From: Pararoseomonas baculiformis
GTDB lineage: Bacteria; Pseudomonadota; Alphaproteobacteria; Acetobacterales; Acetobacteraceae
Assembly (NCBI RefSeq): GCF_017813395.1
Contig: NZ_JAGIZB010000007.1
Coordinates: 62,001 to 126,000, forward strand
Length of the DNA stretch: 64,000 nt
Direction: 5' to 3'
In this document: positions 7,819-16,546 of the stretch, in pieces
Position numbering within the stretch: the stretch's first letter is position 1
How the letters are laid out: every line of letters begins with the position of its first letter
Notes under the pieces: generated by a model
The model's database searches: none
Seen by the model: only the letters and a program-made list of their open reading frames with translations
Told to the model about the DNA's origin: nothing
Made by a program: the position numbers and the translations under genes

Positions 7819-9423
7819 ATGAGAGTAGCCGTCGTATTCTTTGGACTGGCGAGGAACATGCCCACAACGATCGACGCCATCCGGCGCAACATATACGAAT
7901 CCAATTCAGATAAATCAGTCCAAATCACTACAATAGCCGCGCTCAATTTGGTTACTCAAATAAATAATATAAGATCAAAAGAAGCAAGCACCCTCGTCAA
8001 TCCTGCGGAATGCCTGATGCTCGGCGCGGATCATTACGTACTGGCACGTCAGGACGACAGTGCAATAACCCCACACCTCACCAGACTGCAGTCGGGAACA
8101 GATAATTTTAATGATAATTGGGCGTCGATTCGCAATCTACTTCATCAGCTAACCTCTTTGAAGCGGGCGTGGACGTTTTGCGAAAGCATCGTGAGTACCC
8201 GGTTTGATTATTATCTCTTCGCTCGCCCCGATCTGTTATACTTGGATGAAATTCGTTTTTTGCAGATAGCCGAAAAGTTCAGAGGCAGCGGGAATATTGC
8301 CCTCCCGGCATGGCACCACTGGGGCGGAGGGTTGAACGACCGTTTTGCGTTTACGGACGGGCTTGCAGCGGAACACTACGCAAATCGCCTCGATCTCCTG
8401 GACGAGTTCAACGCCCAGAATGGCCTCTCTCCCGAACGACTACTCGGCTACGCGGTAGGCAAAGGCGACTGCCGAATCTCTGAACTTCCCGTGCGTGCCC
8501 AACGCGTACGGGCAGATGGTGCAATTCGCGACGAGAATTTCGAACTCAAGCGCCGAAACTTGCCACACGACGGATCGAGGATCCTTTTCACTCCTGAAGG
8601 AGTAACTATCATTCCAGAGGCGAGGGTCGCTCCCGTACCTTTCTATAACAGCCGAGGCATTCCAGCCTCCATCAGTCGCAATCAGCTTGTTGGACAGCAG
8701 ACGCCAGCAACCGGGTCAGAAACGCATCAGCTCCGCAAAATGGAGCACGAAGGGCTGCCGCGCGTGTCGGGACTTTCAGGTCCACCAACTGAGGCAGTAA
8801 TCCAGCGGTTGGGCGCCGGCAGCAATACGAGGCGCTTCCTTAACATCGGCCCAAACCGCGTAACTCTGAACATACAACAGGAAACTCCTACTCCTAACCG
8901 AGAGCCCTCCTCGCCAAATGTCCAGTCATATGACATTTCAGCGGATGAATTCTTTGCCACCACCGATCCGTGCGAAGTTCTCGCCGGCTGCATCGACCTT
9001 GCCCACATAAAAGCACAGAACCATTCTGAATTCGTCCTCAGAATGATCATCAATATCGAACAGTACTGCTCCTCCAATTCCAAGATCATCTTCACCGACG
9101 TTGTTCCCATCAACTTCGAAATGACCGAGCGCGCCCGGAACATGCGAGCACGCAAAGATCAGACCTTGGCACGTGCTTGTACTGGTGACTTATGGCGACT
9201 AGTTCCGCTGTTGCGCCGGGAACGTCCTGATTTGTGCATACAAGTTGCGAACTGCCGACCCACCGGACTGGTCGTGATCAGCAATTTAGATCCTTCATCT
9301 CGGAAGCTTCGTGACGACTACATCAAGACTGCCCACCGACTCATGTTTAACCATCCATCCGAGGACGAATTTTGGGCCTACATAGAGACTCTGGAATTGT
9401 TTGAGGCAACCCAGGTGTGTTAA
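7819..9423 (+). CDS. Putative glycan-locus protein: glycosyltransferase-like N-part with methyltransferase-like C-part
   Basis: 534 residues with much lower GC than the flanks. The N-terminal third (VAVVFFGLARNMPTTIDAI, then STRFDYYLFARPDLLYLDE and LPAWHHWGGGLNDRFAFTD) resembles the uncharacterised glycosyltransferase-like proteins of polysaccharide and phage loci, in which an FxRPDL motif recurs. A polar linker follows at about residues 280-350. The C-terminal 170 residues (SADEFF near 375, CIDLAHIKAQNHSEFVLRMI, then TGDLWRLVPLLRRERPDL near 455 and PTGLVVISNLDP) look like the second half of a class I methyltransferase-like domain. The first half appears shortened: RFLNIGPNRVTLNI stands where a SAM-binding loop would be, and no GxGxG is visible. 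The function is unknown. A weak AGGAG lies 11 bases before the ATG. Confidence 0.72.
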   Translation: MRVAVVFFGLARNMPTTIDAIRRNIYESNSDKSVQITTIAALNLVTQINNIRSKEASTLVNPAECLMLGADHYVLARQDDSAITPHLTRLQSGTDNFNDNWASIRNLLHQLTSLKRAWTFCESIVSTRFDYYLFARPDLLYLDEIRFLQIAEKFRGSGNIALPAWHHWGGGLNDRFAFTDGLAAEHYANRLDLLDEFNAQNGLSPERLLGYAVGKGDCRISELPVRAQRVRADGAIRDENFELKRRNLPHDGSRILFTPEGVTIIPEARVAPVPFYNSRGIPASISRNQLVGQQTPATGSETHQLRKMEHEGLPRVSGLSGPPTEAVIQRLGAGSNTRRFLNIGPNRVTLNIQQETPTPNREPSSPNVQSYDISADEFFATTDPCEVLAGCIDLAHIKAQNHSEFVLRMIINIEQYCSSNSKIIFTDVVPINFEMTERARNMRARKDQTLARACTGDLWRLVPLLRRERPDLCIQVANCRPTGLVVISNLDPSSRKLRDDYIKTAHRLMFNHPSEDEFWAYIETLELFEATQVC

Positions 9424-9597
9424 AAGTAGTCTCGACTCCGGATCAATGAACGTAGACCGACGTCACATGGTCCGCCAGCATGCTTGGCAGCAACTTGACT
9501 TCATGAACAGCGACCTCACCGGGTTCCTCGGGAGTTAAGTTAGCCTAACGAATATGCTTCACTAACAACGAGCTAAAACGCTTAGCGGAGGCACAGA

Positions 9598-10866
9598 GTG
9601 GTTTCTTATTTCCTGGCTTACGCTACAGCGAATGAACGGGCCACATACGAGCTTGACGAGCTTCACTTCTCCAACATGGGCACTTATGCTTCGGGCGTCA
9701 GCCACCTGAGCGTATATGTTGCTGTGAGCACCGTAGCGGAGCGAACCAAGATTGATGCCGGCCTCCATGATGCCTTGAAGGTAGCGCTGAGCTCCACCTC
9801 CGTCAGCATTCAGGAAGTGGCATTCAAGTCAAACCTAGGTCGAGATTTTAGTTCATTCGCACACTGCCTACGCATGATCTGTAAAACCGCAAAAGACGAG
9901 GATTACGTTCTTTTCATCAATAGGAGCGCGTACGGACCTCTAGGCAATGGTTGGTATTCGAAATACATTGAGCAATACCATAAGTTTCCTGATGTTCAAC
10001 TGTGTGGCTCTACAATCAACCTAAGCGGGCATCCAGGCCTGCCTGTGGAGAGCGCTTCACCACATGTGCAGACATACGCCTTCTTCGGACGGGTGGGAGA
10101 CTTTCGTGAGTTCATTAAGAACTTTCCAGGAGAGCACGAGGAAAAGCGCATCGATGTAATCCGGCATGGCGAAATCGGCCTAAGTCGTCGAATCCTACAA
10201 CGCGGGGGAGCATTAACCTGTCTCGCTTGGCCCAATTATTCCTTCGTTCACAATCTGCCAATTGATCCCTCTTTGCCGACAGGTGACATCAAACGCAGCG
10301 TCATCAACTTACCGTTTCAGTACCGGCGCAAGCATTATGGAAACCCGAACAACACACCCAGTCGACCTTCAATGCCGAATAATGCCGCCGATCTCTTTTT
10401 GGATTTTTTCCACGACTTCTTCGGAGAAGACAAGCCCCGAGTCTCGGTTTCAATCCAAAGCTCTCACAACACAACCCTTTTCTACAGCCCGGAACTGGAC
10501 CGTTGCATACACATTGACAAAAACAGCGCATCCTCTCACGCAACAGCCCTAAAACCTCTAAATCTGCGACTTTCGAACGACAGGTTGACCTTCTTTGTGC
10601 AGTTGGCTAACTGCGAGGTGGAACTCTGCCTTTACGATTCAGGACTACACATCAGGCGGCAACCAGTTGGGCAAACCAAACTACTTGGCAACTGCTTCGA
10701 AGTTATTCGTTTAGAAAAAAACTTGTTTCACCTGCGGGCGGCTGGTTTATTTTTGTGTGCCGAGCCAAACGGTGAGCTCTGCTGCAACCGCCTTCGTCCT
10801 TCCATATGGGAAACATTCACCTTTGTAGCCTCTCATACCGCCGAGCCTATGAAGTGCCTTTCCTGA
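9598..10866 (+). CDS. Rhamnan-synthesis-F-like protein with C-terminal beta-trefoil-like domain, 3' end altered by IS
   Basis: 422 residues from a GTG preceded by GGAGG 6 bases upstream. Residues 75-240 carry the pattern of RgpF-like cell-wall glycan enzymes: NLGRDFSSFAHCL near 79, YVLFINRSAYGPLGNGW, HVQTYAFFGRV near 155 and HGEIGLSRRIL near 190. Residues 280-410 look like a fascin or ricin-type beta-trefoil, ending in FHLRAAGLFLCAEPNGELCCNR and WETFTFV. The final 11 residues (from about 412) are encoded inside the left end of an IS630 element, so the native C-terminus has been replaced. Because WETFTFV is close to where a trefoil would end, the domain may be nearly intact. It probably acts with the preceding gene in surface glycan work, but the substrate is unknown. 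Confidence 0.72.
   Translation: MVSYFLAYATANERATYELDELHFSNMGTYASGVSHLSVYVAVSTVAERTKIDAGLHDALKVALSSTSVSIQEVAFKSNLGRDFSSFAHCLRMICKTAKDEDYVLFINRSAYGPLGNGWYSKYIEQYHKFPDVQLCGSTINLSGHPGLPVESASPHVQTYAFFGRVGDFREFIKNFPGEHEEKRIDVIRHGEIGLSRRILQRGGALTCLAWPNYSFVHNLPIDPSLPTGDIKRSVINLPFQYRRKHYGNPNNTPSRPSMPNNAADLFLDFFHDFFGEDKPRVSVSIQSSHNTTLFYSPELDRCIHIDKNSASSHATALKPLNLRLSNDRLTFFVQLANCEVELCLYDSGLHIRRQPVGQTKLLGNCFEVIRLEKNLFHLRAAGLFLCAEPNGELCCNRLRPSIWETFTFVASHTAEPMKCLS
10831..10846 (+). repeat. Left terminal inverted repeat of the IS630 element
   Basis: TCTCATACCGCCGAGC matches the right-end repeat perfectly in inverted orientation. It falls inside the reading frame of the upstream glycan gene. Confidence 0.85.
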
Positions 10867-11875
10867 TCCAGTGACAATTGGTGAGGGATTTGAGGCGCTC
10901 GGGGTGAGCTGGTTCCAGGCTTGGAGCACGCGTCGATGCGGCCGTCGTTGCTGTTGTCCAGGCGGTGGGACAGAATTCGCTCGCGCAGGTGAAGCCAGAC
11001 GCGCTCCACTGGATTGAGTTCCGGGGCATAAGGCGAGAACGGAACCAAGGTGACGTTCTCGGGCACGCGGAGTTGGTGCGAGCCGTGCCAGCCCGCCTGG
11101 TCGAGCACGAGGACGGCGTAGACGTCGGGCGCGAGGCTTTCGGAGAAGCGCTTGAGAAACACGCTCATAGCCCGGGTCGAGACCATGGGTAGGACCAGCG
11201 CGAAGCCCTCTCCAGTCGCGGGCCGGACAGCGGCGTAGGGGTAGGTCCAGTCATAACGCTGGTCGCACAAGCCCCGCGGGCGCTGCCCTCGCATCCATCA
11301 GCGATGACCTGTCCGGCCCTTCTGGCCGACCCTTGCTTCGTCCTGGAACCAGAGCCCGATCCGTCGACCCGGATGGTCCGCGGCGACTTCGGCTACAGCG
11401 CGGCACAGCCCCTTTGCGAAGGCTACCTTGGCACCTTCATCCGAACCCGGGTGCCGCGGCCGGGTCTTCTCTCGCGACAAGTCCAGCTCTCGCACCACGC
11501 GCGACAGGCTGTCCGGGTGCAGGTGCTTACCGAGGCGCTCCTCGATCCAGCGGCACAGCATCGGCAGCGTCCACTCCGCCCCGCCGTCGCGCTCGGGTCA
11601 GGCTCGCGCAAAATGGTGGCCATCAGCACGGCCTGCTCAGCGTCGCCCAGGGTTGTTGGCCGCCCCGACTTGGGGCGGTCCCGCAGACGATCCATCCCCT
11701 CGGCATTGTAGCGCACCACCGCATCCCGTAGCGCTTGGCGTTCCAACCCGACCAGCCGCGCTGCCTCTGCCCGGCTCAGCCCATCGAGGGCGTGTGCCAC
11801 CGCCAGCATCCGCGTCGCCGTCCGCCGGCTCCACTGAAGCTTGGACAGGCGCCGCAGCTCGGCCGCACTCGCCAC
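10847..11875 (-). pseudogene. IS630-family transposase, frameshifted and with an internal stop
   Basis: The N-terminal HTH part (LSRAEAARLVGLERQALRDAV and RDRPKSGRP) starts at 11875. Near 11600 one base is missing after the GAC-CC of REPDP, shifting the frame into WTLPMLCRWIEERLGKHLHP and GLWFQDEARVGQKG. At 11298-11300 an in-frame TGA directly precedes a TGG. The frame then continues through the DDE domain (YAVLVLDQAGWHGS and VPFSPYAPELNPVERVW). Near 10930-10970 two further shifts scatter the C-terminus, whose last piece ERLKSLTNCHWIRKGTS ends at 10847. Aspartates and the glutamate of the DDE triad are visible, but one intact protein cannot be read. The copy should be inactive on its own. Confidence 0.85.
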
Positions 11876-11910
11876 GCCCGCGCGGAAATTACACCCGAGT
11901 CAATTCACCC

Positions 11911-11926
11911 GCTCGGCGGTATGAGA
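11911..11926 (-). repeat. Right terminal inverted repeat of the IS630 element
   Basis: GCTCGGCGGTATGAGA is the perfect reverse complement of the repeat at 10831-10846. Confidence 0.85.
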
Positions 11927-11957
11927 AGTCCTGACTAGCTTCACGATCTGGACGCCG

Positions 11958-11984
11958 TTCGTACGGCCAGAATTGCCGTACGAA
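11958..11984. other. 9-bp perfect hairpin between the IS and the GNAT gene
   Basis: TTCGTACGG (11958-11966) and CCGTACGAA (11976-11984) are perfect inverted arms around a 9-base loop. It sits 14 bases beyond the stop of the minus-strand GNAT gene, so it may close the yqeY-dnaG-rpoD-GNAT transcript. No T-run follows on that strand. Confidence 0.45.
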
Positions 11985-11998
11985 ATTTGTGAGTCCCG

Positions 11999-12550
11999 CT
12001 ACCAGGCCCGCTGCGGCAGCCTCAGCCCGAGTTCCGTCGGCACCGGCCATTCCTCTCGTACCCTTCGCACCGCCCGGAACCCGGCTGCGATGTAGTTCGG
12101 CAGCGCCCGCGGATGGTCGGCGGTGCAGGTGTTCACCGTCAGCAGGTTGCAGGGCCCTGCCCAGGCCGTGTCGATAGCATGGCGCAGGAAGGCGCGCCCG
12201 AGGCCACCGCCGATCGCATGCGGCATCAATCCGAAATAGGAAAGGTTGGTCGTGCCATCCCAGCGGCGCTCCAGCTCGTAGAAGCCAGCCGGCTCGCCGC
12301 CGTGATACAGGGCGTGGATGGAGACCGACGGATCGCGCAGGATCGCCTCGATCTTCGCGTCCGGCAACGTGCGCCGCAGCCACCAGCACCAGTCGCGCCC
12401 GACCGTGTCATAGAGATAGCGATAGAAGCCCACGGTGCAGCCGGGAACGGGCACCACCCCCACATCGGGTGGCAGCGCCGCCGGCGGCTCGGCCGGCGGA
12501 CGCTCCATGCGAAGGAAGGTGACCTCGACCTGGACCGGGGTCGTGGGCAT
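11999..12550 (-). CDS. GNAT family N-acetyltransferase
   Basis: 183 residues. The acetyl-CoA binding motif A is visible as YFGLMPHAIGGGLGRAFLRHAIDTAW, with the Gly-rich pyrophosphate loop in GGGLGRA. The conserved C-terminal strand and helix follow as LLTVNTCTADHPRALPNYIAAGF. Before motif A, a HGGEPAGFYELERR strand pair fits the fold. The acceptor substrate is unknown. Its start lies only 10 bases after the rpoD stop, so it is probably co-transcribed with the yqeY-dnaG-rpoD unit and is its last gene. Confidence 0.85.
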   Translation of the reverse strand: MPTTPVQVEVTFLRMERPPAEPPAALPPDVGVVPVPGCTVGFYRYLYDTVGRDWCWWLRRTLPDAKIEAILRDPSVSIHALYHGGEPAGFYELERRWDGTTNLSYFGLMPHAIGGGLGRAFLRHAIDTAWAGPCNLLTVNTCTADHPRALPNYIAAGFRAVRRVREEWPVPTELGLRLPQRAW

Positions 12551-12560
12551 CCCCGGCGGC

Positions 12561-14495
12561 CTAGCTGTCGAGGAAGGAGCGCAGCTTGCGGCTGCGGGTG
12601 GGGTGCTTCAGCTTCCGCAGCGCCTTCGCCTCGATCTGGCGGATACGCTCGCGGGTCACGTTGAACTGCTGGCCTACCTCTTCCAGCGTATGGTCCGTGT
12701 TCATGCCGATGCCGAAGCGCATCCGCAGAACGCGTTCCTCACGCGGCGTCAGGCTGGACAGCACCCGCGTCGTCGCCTCGCGCAGGTTGGACTGGATCGC
12801 GGCATCCAGCGGGATGATCGCGTTCTTGTCCTCGATGAAGTCGCCGAGATGGCTGTCCTCCTCGTCGCCGATCGGCGTCTCGAGGGAGATCGGCTCCTTG
12901 GCGATCTTCAGGACCTTGCGGACCTTTTCCAACGGCATGCCGAGCTTCTCGGCCAGCTCCTCCGGCTGGGGCTCGCGGCCGATCTCGTGCAGCATCTGCC
13001 GGCTGGTGCGGACCAGCTTGTTGATCGTCTCGATCATATGGACCGGGATGCGGATGGTCCGCGCCTGGTCCGCGATGGAGCGGGTGATCGCCTGCCGGAT
13101 CCACCAGGTGGCATAGGTGGAGAACTTGTAGCCGCGGCGATACTCGAACTTATCCACGGCCTTCATCAGGCCGATATTGCCCTCCTGGATGAGGTCCAGG
13201 AACTGCAGGCCGCGGTTCGTGTACTTCTTGGCGATCGAGATCACGAGGCGGAGATTGGCCTCGATCATCTCCTTCTTCGCCTGGGTCATGTCGCGCTCGC
13301 CGCGGGACACGGTGGCGTAGACGCGCTTGTACTCGCTCACCGGCAGGCCGGTGATGGCGGCGACCTTGCCGATCTCGCCACGGATGGCCTCTGCCTCGTC
13401 GCGGCTGTTCGCCACGAAGGCCTGCCACGCCTTGCCCTTCAGCTTGGAGATGCGGTCGAACCAAGCCGGGTCCATCTCCGAACCCTGCCAGTGCTCCAGG
13501 AACTCGGCGCGCTTGACCTTGTGGCTCTCGGCAAGGCGGAGGACCTGACCCTCAAGGCCCACCATGCGGCGGTAGAGGCCCTTGATCTGGTCGACCAGTT
13601 CCTCGATCCGGTTGTTGTGCAGGTGCACCTTCTGCACCAGCGCAACCAGCTCCTGGCGCTGCTTCTCGTAGCTCTTCTCGGACTTGGCGGCCAGCTCACC
13701 GCCGGTCGTGTAGGCCTCCATCCGCTTGGAGGACATCTTCTCAAGCTTGGCGTAGGCGGCCTCGATCGCCTCGAAGGCGGCCAGCGCCTCCGGCTTCAGC
13801 TTCTCCTCCAGGGCGGAGAGGGACAGGCCGACGCCCTCGCCTTCCTCGCCCTCCTCGAACTCCTCCGCCTCCGGCGGCGGGCCATCCGGCATGTCGGCGT
13901 TGTTGGTGGCCTCAAGGTCGATGACGTCGCGCAGCAGCAGCTTCCCGCTGACCACGGACTCATGCCAGCCGACGATCGCGCGGAAGGTCAGCGGGCTCTC
14001 GCAGAGCCCGCCGATCATCATGTCGCGGCCGGCCTCGATCCGCTTGGCGATGGCGATCTCGCCCTCGCGCGAGAGCAGCTCCACGCTGCCCATCTCGCGG
14101 AGATACATGCGGACGGGGTCATCGGTGCGGCCGAGGCTCTCCTCGTCCACATTGCCGCCGGACTCCTCGTCCTCGCCCTCGGCCTTCTCCTCGCCTTCCT
14201 CACCCTCGGCCTTGGCGGGAGTCTTCTTCTCCGTGTCCTCGTCGGCGCTTTCCTCGGCCTCGACGAGGTTGATGCCCATCTCGGAGAAAAGGGCCATGGT
14301 GTCCTCGATCTGCTCCGAGGAAACCTGGCCCTGCGGCAGGGCGGCGTTGAATTCGTCGTAGGTGATGTAGCCGCGCTCTTTGCCCTTGGCCATGAGCTTC
14401 TTCACAGAGGCCAGCACGCTGTCGAGCAGCGCGCCCTCCACCGCCTCGTCGCGGTGCTCCGCTGTTTCCGTGCCGTTCGCCACCTTCGTCGCCAT
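12561..14495 (-). CDS. rpoD: RNA polymerase primary sigma factor RpoD
   Basis: 644 residues from the ATG at 14495, which has GGGAGA at the proper distance. An upstream in-frame ATG at 14552 has no such site. Region 1.1 ([10 protein letters not shown]) is followed by an acidic stretch ([13 protein letters not shown]), region 1.2 ([21 protein letters not shown]), a large nonconserved region, and region 2 with the core-binding and -10 recognition block ([21 protein letters not shown]). Region 3 comes next, then region 4.2 with the -35 recognition helix ([21 protein letters not shown]). It directs RNA polymerase to housekeeping promoters. It lies 71 bases after dnaG in the conserved yqeY-dnaG-rpoD order. 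Confidence 0.97.
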   Translation of the reverse strand: MATKVANGTETAEHRDEAVEGALLDSVLASVKKLMAKGKERGYITYDEFNAALPQGQVSSEQIEDTMALFSEMGINLVEAEESADEDTEKKTPAKAEGEEGEEKAEGEDEESGGNVDEESLGRTDDPVRMYLREMGSVELLSREGEIAIAKRIEAGRDMMIGGLCESPLTFRAIVGWHESVVSGKLLLRDVIDLEATNNADMPDGPPPEAEEFEEGEEGEGVGLSLSALEEKLKPEALAAFEAIEAAYAKLEKMSSKRMEAYTTGGELAAKSEKSYEKQRQELVALVQKVHLHNNRIEELVDQIKGLYRRMVGLEGQVLRLAESHKVKRAEFLEHWQGSEMDPAWFDRISKLKGKAWQAFVANSRDEAEAIRGEIGKVAAITGLPVSEYKRVYATVSRGERDMTQAKKEMIEANLRLVISIAKKYTNRGLQFLDLIQEGNIGLMKAVDKFEYRRGYKFSTYATWWIRQAITRSIADQARTIRIPVHMIETINKLVRTSRQMLHEIGREPQPEELAEKLGMPLEKVRKVLKIAKEPISLETPIGDEEDSHLGDFIEDKNAIIPLDAAIQSNLREATTRVLSSLTPREERVLRMRFGIGMNTDHTLEEVGQQFNVTRERIRQIEAKALRKLKHPTRSRKLRSFLDS

Positions 14496-14566
14496 GCCTG
14501 TCTCCCGCCACGGAAGGACCCGCCGGGGGCGCCGGAGCCCGCCGGGGATCAAATTCTGTCTCTACC

Positions 14567-16480
14567 CTATGGAGCGGCGCTTTCGGCGCCCTCCTCCAGC
14601 CCCGTCTCGCCACGACGCAGGGCGGAGAGGGCCTGGCTGAGCCGGATGACGCGCGCCTGGGCCGCGGCATCGTTCGCCGCCTCCAGCTCGCGTCTCGCCT
14701 CCACCAAGTCCTCGACCAGCGCGCCCTCGCCCCGAAGGAAGCCGAAGAAATGCCACCAGCCCGCCAGGCTCTCCCCGGGCTGGGCATCGGGACGCGCCTC
14801 CCGCGGGAGGCCGGTCGCGCGCATGACCCAGGCCCGGGCCTCATTCAGGCCGGTCGCGTCCAAGTGGGCAACCAGATCGGCCGAGTCAAGCGAGCTCCCG
14901 CCGCTGTTTGACGCTTCCGTGAGGTTCTGTGCCTCTTCCGCCAGCACCTGCCCCGCATGCCAGGCCAGCATGGCCGCCTGAAGGGCCGATGGCGGGCCAT
15001 GCGGCAGTTCCAGGAGGGCGAAGGCCTCCTCCACCTCGTTCAGCAGCCAGGGATGGGTCAGCGTGATGGCCAGGAGGCAGCGGGCCTGTTCCAGCCGCGC
15101 GCTCTCCGCTCCCGGCGACGGACGGGGTGGCAGGCGGGGCGGCGGCTTGAAGCCGGGGCGGCCGCCGCGCGGCGCAAAGCCCGCTGCCCCGCCCTGGGGA
15201 CGCTGCGGGCGCTGGGGGCGGGTGGTCTCGAAGAAGCGGTCCAGCAGGGCGCGGCGGTATTCGGCGGCCAGGGCCTTATCCGGGATCTGGTTGGCCGCGG
15301 CCGCCAGGTCGTTCCGGAAAGCCGCCCGCCCCTCCGGGCTCTCCAGGGGGCGGCCCGCACTCATCAGGTCATAAAGGGCGACCGAGAGGGGCCTGGCCGC
15401 GTCCAGCACGGCCTGGAAGGCGGCGGGGCCCTTGGCGCGGATCAGCTCGTCCGGGTCCTTGCCTCCTTCCACGGTCGCGAAGCGCAGCGTCCGCTCCGTG
15501 CCCAGCAGGGGCATCACCATCTCGGCCGTCCGGCTGGCGGCGCGCAGGCCCGCGGCATCGGCATCAAGGCACAGAACCGGCTCAGGCGAGACGCGCCAGA
15601 TCTCCTCCATCTGCTCCGGTGTCAGGGCCGTGCCGAGCGGGGCCACCGCGCCCTCGAACCCGGCCTGGTGCAGGGCGATCACATCCATATAGCCCTCGGC
15701 CACGATCAGCCGGGCCTTGCCGCGGAACACCGCCTCTCGCGCCAGGTCGAGGCCGTAGAGGGTCCGGCGCTTGGAAAAGACGTCCGTTTCCGGGCCGTTC
15801 AGGTATTTGGGCTGGCCATCACCCAGGATCCGGCCACCGAAGGACACGATCCGGCCGCGCTTGTCCCGGATCGGGAACATGACGCGGTTGTAGAAGAAAT
15901 CGTTGAAGACCCCCTCCCTGCCCTCGACGGGCCTGGAGAGGCCGGCTTCCGCCAGCTGGCGCGGCTCAATGCCCAGGGGCTTCAACGCCTCGGCCAGGAC
16001 GCCCCGGCCGGTGCCGGACCAGCCCAGGCCGAAGCGGGCGATGGTCTCATCGGTCAGGCCGCGCCGCTTCAGGTAATCCAGCCCTTCCCGCCCCTCCGGA
16101 GCACGGAGCCAGCGCTGCATCGCTTCGGCGGCGGCGGCGAGCACCTCATGCAGGTCCTTCGCGCGGGCTTCGCGTGCGGCCTGGCGGGGGGATTCCTTCG
16201 GCACCTCCAGCCCGGCCTCATGCGCCAGGCGCTCCACCGCTTCCCGGAAGGGCAGCCCCTCGGTCTGCATGGTGAAGCCGATGGCGTCCCCGTGCTGGCC
16301 GCAGCCGAAGCAGTGGTAGTGGTCATCATAGACGTAGAAGGAGGGGGTCTTCTCGTTGTGGAAGGGGCAGCAGCCCTTCCACTGGCGCCCGTTGCGGGTG
16401 AGCTTGACCTTGCGGCCGATCAGCGGCGGCAGGGGCGTGCGGGCGCGCAGCTCGTCGAGGAAATTGGGAGGAAGGGCCAT
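14567..16480 (-). CDS. dnaG: DNA primase DnaG
   Basis: 637 residues. An N-terminal CHC2 zinc ribbon (CCPFHNEKTPSF and YHCFGCGQHGDAIGF) is followed by the catalytic core (YFNRVMFPIRD-like block FFYNRVMFPIRDKRGRIVSFGGR). The Toprim fold has its glutamate in VAEGYMDVIALHQAG and the DxD in CLDADAAGLRA. A Pro/Arg/Gly-rich linker at about residues 420-455 leads to the C-terminal helicase-binding domain. It synthesises RNA primers at the replication fork and works with DnaB. Start: the ATG at 16480 matches the family start MxLPPxFLDELRxR. A copy of the CTCTCTAGAGCA repeat sits just upstream. Confidence 0.97.
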   Translation of the reverse strand: MALPPNFLDELRARTPLPPLIGRKVKLTRNGRQWKGCCPFHNEKTPSFYVYDDHYHCFGCGQHGDAIGFTMQTEGLPFREAVERLAHEAGLEVPKESPRQAAREARAKDLHEVLAAAAEAMQRWLRAPEGREGLDYLKRRGLTDETIARFGLGWSGTGRGVLAEALKPLGIEPRQLAEAGLSRPVEGREGVFNDFFYNRVMFPIRDKRGRIVSFGGRILGDGQPKYLNGPETDVFSKRRTLYGLDLAREAVFRGKARLIVAEGYMDVIALHQAGFEGAVAPLGTALTPEQMEEIWRVSPEPVLCLDADAAGLRAASRTAEMVMPLLGTERTLRFATVEGGKDPDELIRAKGPAAFQAVLDAARPLSVALYDLMSAGRPLESPEGRAAFRNDLAAAANQIPDKALAAEYRRALLDRFFETTRPQRPQRPQGGAAGFAPRGGRPGFKPPPRLPPRPSPGAESARLEQARCLLAITLTHPWLLNEVEEAFALLELPHGPPSALQAAMLAWHAGQVLAEEAQNLTEASNSGGSSLDSADLVAHLDATGLNEARAWVMRATGLPREARPDAQPGESLAGWWHFFGFLRGEGALVEDLVEARRELEAANDAAAQARVIRLSQALSALRRGETGLEEGAESAAP

Positions 16481-16489
16481 CGGCCCTAC

Positions 16490-16501
16490 CTCTCTAGAGC
16501 A
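16490..16501. repeat. Second copy of the CTCTCTAGAGCA repeat core
   Basis: This is identical to the 12-mer at 5555-5566. Here it is followed by TTTCCGGCCGGAGG, a shorter palindromic arm, and lies between yqeY and dnaG. Confidence 0.55.
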
Positions 16502-16546
16502 TTTCCGGCCGGAGGCGGAGAGTTTGCGAGAGCGGGATCCCCCGCA

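Larger units (their letters stand above)
10831..11926 (-). mobile_element. Decayed IS630-family insertion sequence
   Basis: The element is bounded by perfect 16-bp terminal inverted repeats, TCTCATACCGCCGAGC at 10831-10846 and its reverse complement at 11911-11926. The length of about 1.1 kb is normal for IS630. The inside encodes a broken DDE transposase on the minus strand. IS630 elements insert at TA. No clean TA duplication abuts the repeats as I drew them, so the true ends could lie a few bases outside. The left end lies within the 3' end of the RgpF-like gene. Confidence 0.82.

Noticed and set aside
11423-11620. Programmed frameshift in the IS630 transposase
   Set aside because: The shift site (GAC CCG AGC) is not a slippery heptamer, and the same gene also has an in-frame stop and further shifts. 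Decay is simpler.
12435-14981. Long plus-strand frame opposite rpoD
   Set aside because: It is a shadow of rpoD and dnaG in a GC-rich third-position pattern.
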